DNA of 64,000 nucleotides. It comes from Streptomyces sp. AC555_RSS877 (lineage in GTDB: Bacteria > Actinomycetota > Actinomycetes > Streptomycetales > Streptomycetaceae). Below are positions 60,335 through 64,000 of this stretch, one piece after another (positions within the stretch are counted from its first letter, which is position 1; each line of letters starts with the position of its first letter). The position numbers and the translations under genes were made by a program. Below the pieces are notes generated by a model that saw only the letters and a list, made by a program, of their open reading frames with translations, was not told the DNA's origin and did no database searches. The stretch is from assembly GCF_019049245.1 (NCBI RefSeq), contig NZ_JAGMUK010000181.1, positions 106,190 to 170,189 of the forward strand, in the 5' to 3' direction.

Positions 60335-61366
60335 TCACCCAGGTTCGGCCGTGGTGCCGCGCAGGACGAGGCGGGGGGCGAGGACGACCTCGCGGGGTTC
60401 GGTGCGTTTCTGGTCGAGGCGCTCGACCGCGGCGGTCACCGCGTGCCGGGCCTGTTCCTGGGCGCTCTGGCTGACGGTGGTCAAGTTGAAGCAGCTCAGC
60501 CGGGAGAGCGTGTCGTCGTCGTAGCCGACGACGGAGACCCGGCCCGGGACGGCGACGCCGGCGCGGGTCAGGACGGCCAGTACCCCGATGGCCGACTGGT
60601 CGTTGAACGCGACGACCGCGCTGGGTAGTTGGGGGCCGTGGAGGAGGTGGCGGGCGGCGTGCTCGCCGGCCGCCTCGGTCTGGTCGCCGGTGAGTACCCG
60701 GATGTGCTCGCCCAGTCCGTGGCGGCGCATGGCGGTTCGGTAGCCGCGGCGCCGGTCGGTGGCGATGACGCCCTTGCCGCCGTCGACGTAGACGATCTCG
60801 CGGTGACCGAGACCGACGAGATGGTCGACGATCTGGCCCACGCCGTCGTCGTCCGCGGTGCGTACGACGTCCAGGACGGCGTCGGCGATGCGGCGGCCGA
60901 CGGCGATGACGGGGGCCTTGTTGTCGAGGGCGGCGAGCGTGTCGGCGGGCGAGGTCGGGCCGAGCAGGATCAGTGCCTCGCTGCGGAAGGCCAGGAGTGT
61001 CTCCACCGCGGTCTGTTCGTCGCGGGTGCGGGTGAGCGTGCTGAGGACGAGGTCGTAGCCGACCTCCTCGGCCGCGGTGTGCAGGTGCTCGACCAGTTCG
61101 GCATGGAACGGGCTGCGGATGTCGACCATGACGCCGAGCAGTCGGCTGCGCCGGCTGGCCAGTGTGCTGGCGGTGCGGTCCACCTGGTAGCCGAGGTCGG
61201 CAGCCGCCTTGAGGACACGCTGCCGGGTTCGCTCGCTGGGGCCGGGCACCCCGCGCAGCACCAGGGACACCGACGCCGTGGACACGCCCACCCGCGCGGC
61301 TACGTCCTCCAACCGCGGACGCTTGTGCCCGCCGTTGCGGTGACGCATGGAACCACTGTCGGCCAC
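60335..61366 (-). CDS. LacI-family repressor of the sugar ABC operon
   Basis: 343 residues from GTG with GGAGG five bases upstream; the ATG at 61348 is alternative. HTH LEDVAARVGVSTASVSLVLR with hinge YQVDRTASTLASRRSRLLGV, sensor domain with VVGYDDDTLSRLSCFNLTTV. Divergent from the sugar transporter operon, with a perfect LacI operator between them. Ligand unknown. Confidence 0.93.
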   Translation of the reverse strand: MADSGSMRHRNGGHKRPRLEDVAARVGVSTASVSLVLRGVPGPSERTRQRVLKAAADLGYQVDRTASTLASRRSRLLGVMVDIRSPFHAELVEHLHTAAEEVGYDLVLSTLTRTRDEQTAVETLLAFRSEALILLGPTSPADTLAALDNKAPVIAVGRRIADAVLDVVRTADDDGVGQIVDHLVGLGHREIVYVDGGKGVIATDRRRGYRTAMRRHGLGEHIRVLTGDQTEAAGEHAARHLLHGPQLPSAVVAFNDQSAIGVLAVLTRAGVAVPGRVSVVGYDDDTLSRLSCFNLTTVSQSAQEQARHAVTAAVERLDQKRTEPREVVLAPRLVLRGTTAEPG

Positions 61367-61404
61367 TTGTACCTCCGCGCGGCAAATCTCCTCGAGCAAC
61401 ACCC

Positions 61405-61436
61405 TTGACACGATCACGAAACAAGGCTGATAGTAC
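61405..61436 (+). promoter_or_regulatory. Probable promoter of the sugar ABC operon
   Basis: TTGACA at 61405-61410 and TAGTAC or GATAGT near 61429-61436 give a -35/-10 pair with 18-20 base spacing. The LacI operator sits just after the -10. Confidence 0.55.
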
Positions 61437-61442
61437 CAGGAC

Positions 61443-61456
61443 TTAAAGCGCTTTAA
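61443..61456. promoter_or_regulatory. LacI operator
   Basis: Perfect palindrome TTAAAGCGCTTTAA with the central CG step typical of LacI-family sites. Between the divergent repressor and transporter genes, downstream of the -10 element, so it would block transcription. Confidence 0.88.
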
Positions 61457-61636
61457 ATTGTCCTGACGTTCTGAAGAGCTCAGCCAGTGAGCGCGAGGCC
61501 GCACAACGGCCTCGGCGACATCGGCCTCCTCGCTCCACCACTGCTCCCGAGGCCTTGATCGCCACTCCTCTCCGGTGGCCCACCCGAAAATCCGCGGATC
61601 CCCCTCTCTCCTCCATGCACAGTGAGGTGCACGCCC

Positions 61637-62656
61637 ATGACCCGCACACCGCTTCCCCGCTCCCGCAGAATCGCCCCCGCAGTGGCGGTGGCCGCCGCGG
61701 CCGCCCTGACCCTCGCGAGCTGTTCCAGCAGCTCGGGCGGGAAGAAGGCCGAGGAGAGCGCCGGCGACGTCTCCGCCGGCAAGGCCTCCACACCGCGCAT
61801 GACGATCGCGATGGTCACCCACGCGCCCTCCGGCGACACCTTCTGGGACACCATCCGCAAGGGCGCCGAAGCCGCCGCGGCAAAGGACAACGTCAAGCTG
61901 ATCTACTCCAACGACGAGACCGCCGGTGACCAGGCCAACCTGGTGCAGAACGCGATCGACCAGAAGGTCGACGGCATCGCGGTCACCCTCGCCAAGCCCG
62001 ACGCCCTGAAGGACGTGGTCGCCAAGGCCAAGAAGGCTGGCATCCCCGTTGTCGGCCTCAACGCGGGCCTGGGCGTCTGGAAGCAGCAGGGTCTGCTGTC
62101 GTTCTTCGGCCAGGACGAGTCCGTCTCCGGCGAGGCCCTCGGCTCCAAGCTCAACGGCTCCGGCGCCAAGCACGCCCTGTGCGTGATCCAGGCCCAGGGC
62201 GACGTCAACCTCCAAGAGCGCTGCGACGGCGTGAAGAAGACCTTCAGCGGCAAGACGGACATCCTCTACGTCAACGGCACGGACATGCCGTCGGTGAAGT
62301 CGACCATCACGGCCAAGCTGAAGCAGGACTCCTCGATCGACGAGGTGGTCACCCTCGGCGCACCCATCGCGCTGACGGCCACGCAGTCGGTCTCCGAGTC
62401 GGGCAGCAAGGCCAAGGTCGCGACCTTCGACCTGAACAAGGCCCTGGTGTCCGCCATCGAGGAGGGCACCATCCAGTTCGCGGTCGACCAGCAGCCCTTC
62501 CTGCAGGGCTACCTGGCCGTCGACTCCCTCTGGCTCTACAAGACCAACGGCAACTTCAGCGGCGGCGGCCAGCAGCCCGTGCTGACCGGCCCGGCCTTCG
62601 TCGACAACTCCAACGTCGACGCCGTCGCCCGGTTCGCCGCCAAGGGAACCCGGTGA
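61637..62656 (+). CDS. Sugar-binding lipoprotein (ribose/inositol type)
   Basis: 339 residues. Lipoprotein signal with LASC (C29), then a Peripla_BP_4 domain (MVTHAPSGDTFWDTIRKGAE, SNDETAGDQANLVQNAIDQK, FDLNKALVSAIEEGTIQFAV, DQQPFLQGYLAVDSLWLYK). This resembles binding proteins for ribose, xylose, fructose or inositol (CUT2 family). First gene of the operon; its stop overlaps the permease ATG by one base. Confidence 0.93.
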   Translation: MTRTPLPRSRRIAPAVAVAAAAALTLASCSSSSGGKKAEESAGDVSAGKASTPRMTIAMVTHAPSGDTFWDTIRKGAEAAAAKDNVKLIYSNDETAGDQANLVQNAIDQKVDGIAVTLAKPDALKDVVAKAKKAGIPVVGLNAGLGVWKQQGLLSFFGQDESVSGEALGSKLNGSGAKHALCVIQAQGDVNLQERCDGVKKTFSGKTDILYVNGTDMPSVKSTITAKLKQDSSIDEVVTLGAPIALTATQSVSESGSKAKVATFDLNKALVSAIEEGTIQFAVDQQPFLQGYLAVDSLWLYKTNGNFSGGGQQPVLTGPAFVDNSNVDAVARFAAKGTR

Positions 62657-63732
62657 TGAGCGTGACCCATCAGGCTGCGCCGGCGGTGACCACACCGCCG
62701 GCCTCCGGCCCGAAGCAGACCGGTGGCAAGGCCTCTCAACGCCCCCTGATGTTGCGGTTGTTGGCCCGCCCCGAGGTGGGTGTCTTTCTCGGCGCCGCCG
62801 CGGTGTACGTGTTCTTCCTGATCGCGGCACCGCCGGTGCGTGACGGCAGCTCGATGTCCAACATCCTGTACCAGTCGTCGACCATCGGCATCATGGCCCT
62901 GCCGGTCGCCCTGCTGATGATCGGCGGCGAGTTCGACCTGTCGGCTGGTGTCGCCGTGATCACCTCGGCGCTCACCGCGGCCATGCTCAGCTTCCAGCTG
63001 ACCACGAATGTCTGGGTCGGTGTGATCGCCGCCCTGCTGGTCTCGCTGGGAGTTGGCTTCTTCAACGGCTGGCTGCTGGTGAAGACCGGGCTGCCGAGCT
63101 TCCTGGTCACCCTGGGCACCTTCCTGATCCTGCAGGGCGTCAACCTGGCGGTGACCAAGCTGGTCACCGGCAATGTCGCCTCCGATGACATCAGCGACAT
63201 GGACGGCTTCGACCAGGCCCGTGAGCTCTTCGCCTCGTCCTTCGCGGTGGGCGGCGTCCAGGTGAAGATCACGGTCGTGTGGTGGCTGGTCTTCGCGGCG
63301 ATCGCCACGTGGGTGCTGCTGCGCACCAAGTACGGCAACTGGATCTTCGCGGTGGGCGGCAGCAAGGAGAGCGCGCGGGCCGTCGGTGTGCCGGTGACGT
63401 TCACCAAGATCTCCCTGTTCATGCTGGTCGGCCTCGGCGCCTGGTTCGTCGGCATGCACCAGCTGTTCTCCTTCAACACCGTGCAGTCCGGCGAGGGCGT
63501 GGGCCAGGAACTCATCTACATCGCCGCGGCCGTCATCGGCGGCTGCCTGCTGACCGGCGGCTACGGCTCCGCGATCGGCCCGGTCTTCGGCGCCTTCATG
63601 TTCGGCATGGTCCAGCAGGGCATCGTCTACGCCGGCTGGAACCCCGACTGGTTCAAGGCATTCCTCGGCGTGATGCTCCTCGGTGCCACGCTCATCAATC
63701 TGTGGGTCAGCCGCGCGGCGACCCGGAGGTGA
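62656..63732 (+). CDS. CUT2 sugar ABC permease (RbsC-like)
   Basis: 358 residues, with about ten membrane helices. Typical blocks: LMIGGEFDLSAGVAVITSAL, LPSFLVTLGTFLILQGVNLA and the RbsC loop FAVGGSKESARAVGVPVTFT. Overlaps the binding-protein stop by one base and is followed by the ATPase gene after 8 bases. Imports a monosaccharide or polyol. Confidence 0.94.
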   Translation: MSVTHQAAPAVTTPPASGPKQTGGKASQRPLMLRLLARPEVGVFLGAAAVYVFFLIAAPPVRDGSSMSNILYQSSTIGIMALPVALLMIGGEFDLSAGVAVITSALTAAMLSFQLTTNVWVGVIAALLVSLGVGFFNGWLLVKTGLPSFLVTLGTFLILQGVNLAVTKLVTGNVASDDISDMDGFDQARELFASSFAVGGVQVKITVVWWLVFAAIATWVLLRTKYGNWIFAVGGSKESARAVGVPVTFTKISLFMLVGLGAWFVGMHQLFSFNTVQSGEGVGQELIYIAAAVIGGCLLTGGYGSAIGPVFGAFMFGMVQQGIVYAGWNPDWFKAFLGVMLLGATLINLWVSRAATRR

Positions 63733-63740
63733 CCCACCCC

Positions 63741-64000
63741 ATGACAACGACCCACGACGCGACCCCCGAAGACACCCTCGCCAGGGACACGGAAGCCCAG
63801 GACGACGCCCCGGTCGTCGAACTGAAGGCCACGGGCAAGTCGTACGGCAACGTCCGCGCCCTGCACAGCGTCGACCTCCAGGTCCGGCCCGGCCGTGTCA
63901 CGTGCGTCCTCGGCGACAACGGCGCCGGCAAGTCCACCCTCATCAAGATCATCTCCGGGCTGCACCAGCACACCGAGGGCGACTTCCTCGTCGACGGCAC
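63741..64000 (+). CDS. CUT2 sugar ABC ATPase (RbsA-like), cut by window end
   Basis: The first 86 residues are present. An acidic leader is followed by the ABC core LKATGKSYGNVRALHSVDLQ and Walker A GDNGAGKST near residues 61-69. The ATG at 63741 follows GGAGG 11 bases upstream; a GTG at 63729 overlaps the permease stop but has no ribosome site. Remainder lies outside the window. Confidence 0.9.
   Translation, partial: MTTTHDATPEDTLARDTEAQDDAPVVELKATGKSYGNVRALHSVDLQVRPGRVTCVLGDNGAGKSTLIKIISGLHQHTEGDFLVDG

Overview
The window looks like chromosomal DNA of a Streptomyces or close relative. GC is very high throughout, GTG and even TTG starts are common, Tat signals (SRRxLL, RRRFLG) are frequent, and the gene families are typical of that group: an AfsR-type SARP, MmyB-type XRE regulators, FG-GAP secreted proteins, class F sortase, CUT1 sugar operons without an ATPase, and a Fic-like toxin pair. 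No rRNA, convincing tRNA, CRISPR array or intact insertion sequence was found.

Layout. 1-3.5 kb: end of a peptide/nickel-type ABC operon (two permeases, two ATPases). 3.7-7.3 kb: DUF2809 membrane protein, NAD-dependent DNA ligase, CPCC-motif protein. 7.6-11.7 kb: a translationally coupled pair, a large DUF6493-like protein and a SWIM zinc-finger protein. 12-17.3 kb: small genes, an MmyB-type regulator divergent from an aldo/keto reductase, and a membrane protein with a spermidine-synthase-like domain. 17.4-20.6 kb: a small secreted four-cysteine protein and two tandem, almost duplicate sensor kinases without a response regulator, with a shared upstream repeat. 20.8-25.2 kb: FG-GAP protein and PhoD phosphatase, then a DUF4232 lipoprotein. 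25.1-29.1 kb: an ECF sigma / DUF4397 / sortase / anti-sigma operon divergent from a LitR/CarH-like MerR regulator, resembling the Streptomyces light-response (lit) regulatory core without carotenoid genes beside it. 29.3-33.9 kb: LmbE-type deacetylase, a TetR regulator and a short-chain dehydrogenase that share a perfect palindromic operator, decayed hydrolases, and an NmrA-type protein.

34.1-43 kb: a frameshifted HTH/coiled-coil/propeller gene, then a fructan locus (LacI regulator; binding protein, two permeases and cytoplasmic GH32 in one operon; divergent secreted GH32). The apparent logic is extracellular hydrolysis, uptake powered by an ATPase encoded elsewhere, intracellular hydrolysis, and LacI control through TAAC/GTTA operators. 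43.4-47.3 kb: response-regulator remnant, two alpha/beta hydrolases, a beta-lactamase-family hydrolase. 47.9-52.5 kb: a full-length SARP regulator and an ECF sigma factor.

52.5-60.3 kb is an eroded island: integrase and MobF relaxase remnants, a Fic-type toxin-antitoxin pair with a palindromic operator, a HEAT-like protein, an orphan Imm51 immunity gene and several hypothetical genes. 60.3-64 kb: a LacI regulator divergent from a ribose/inositol-type sugar ABC operon with a clear promoter and operator; the ATPase gene runs off the window.
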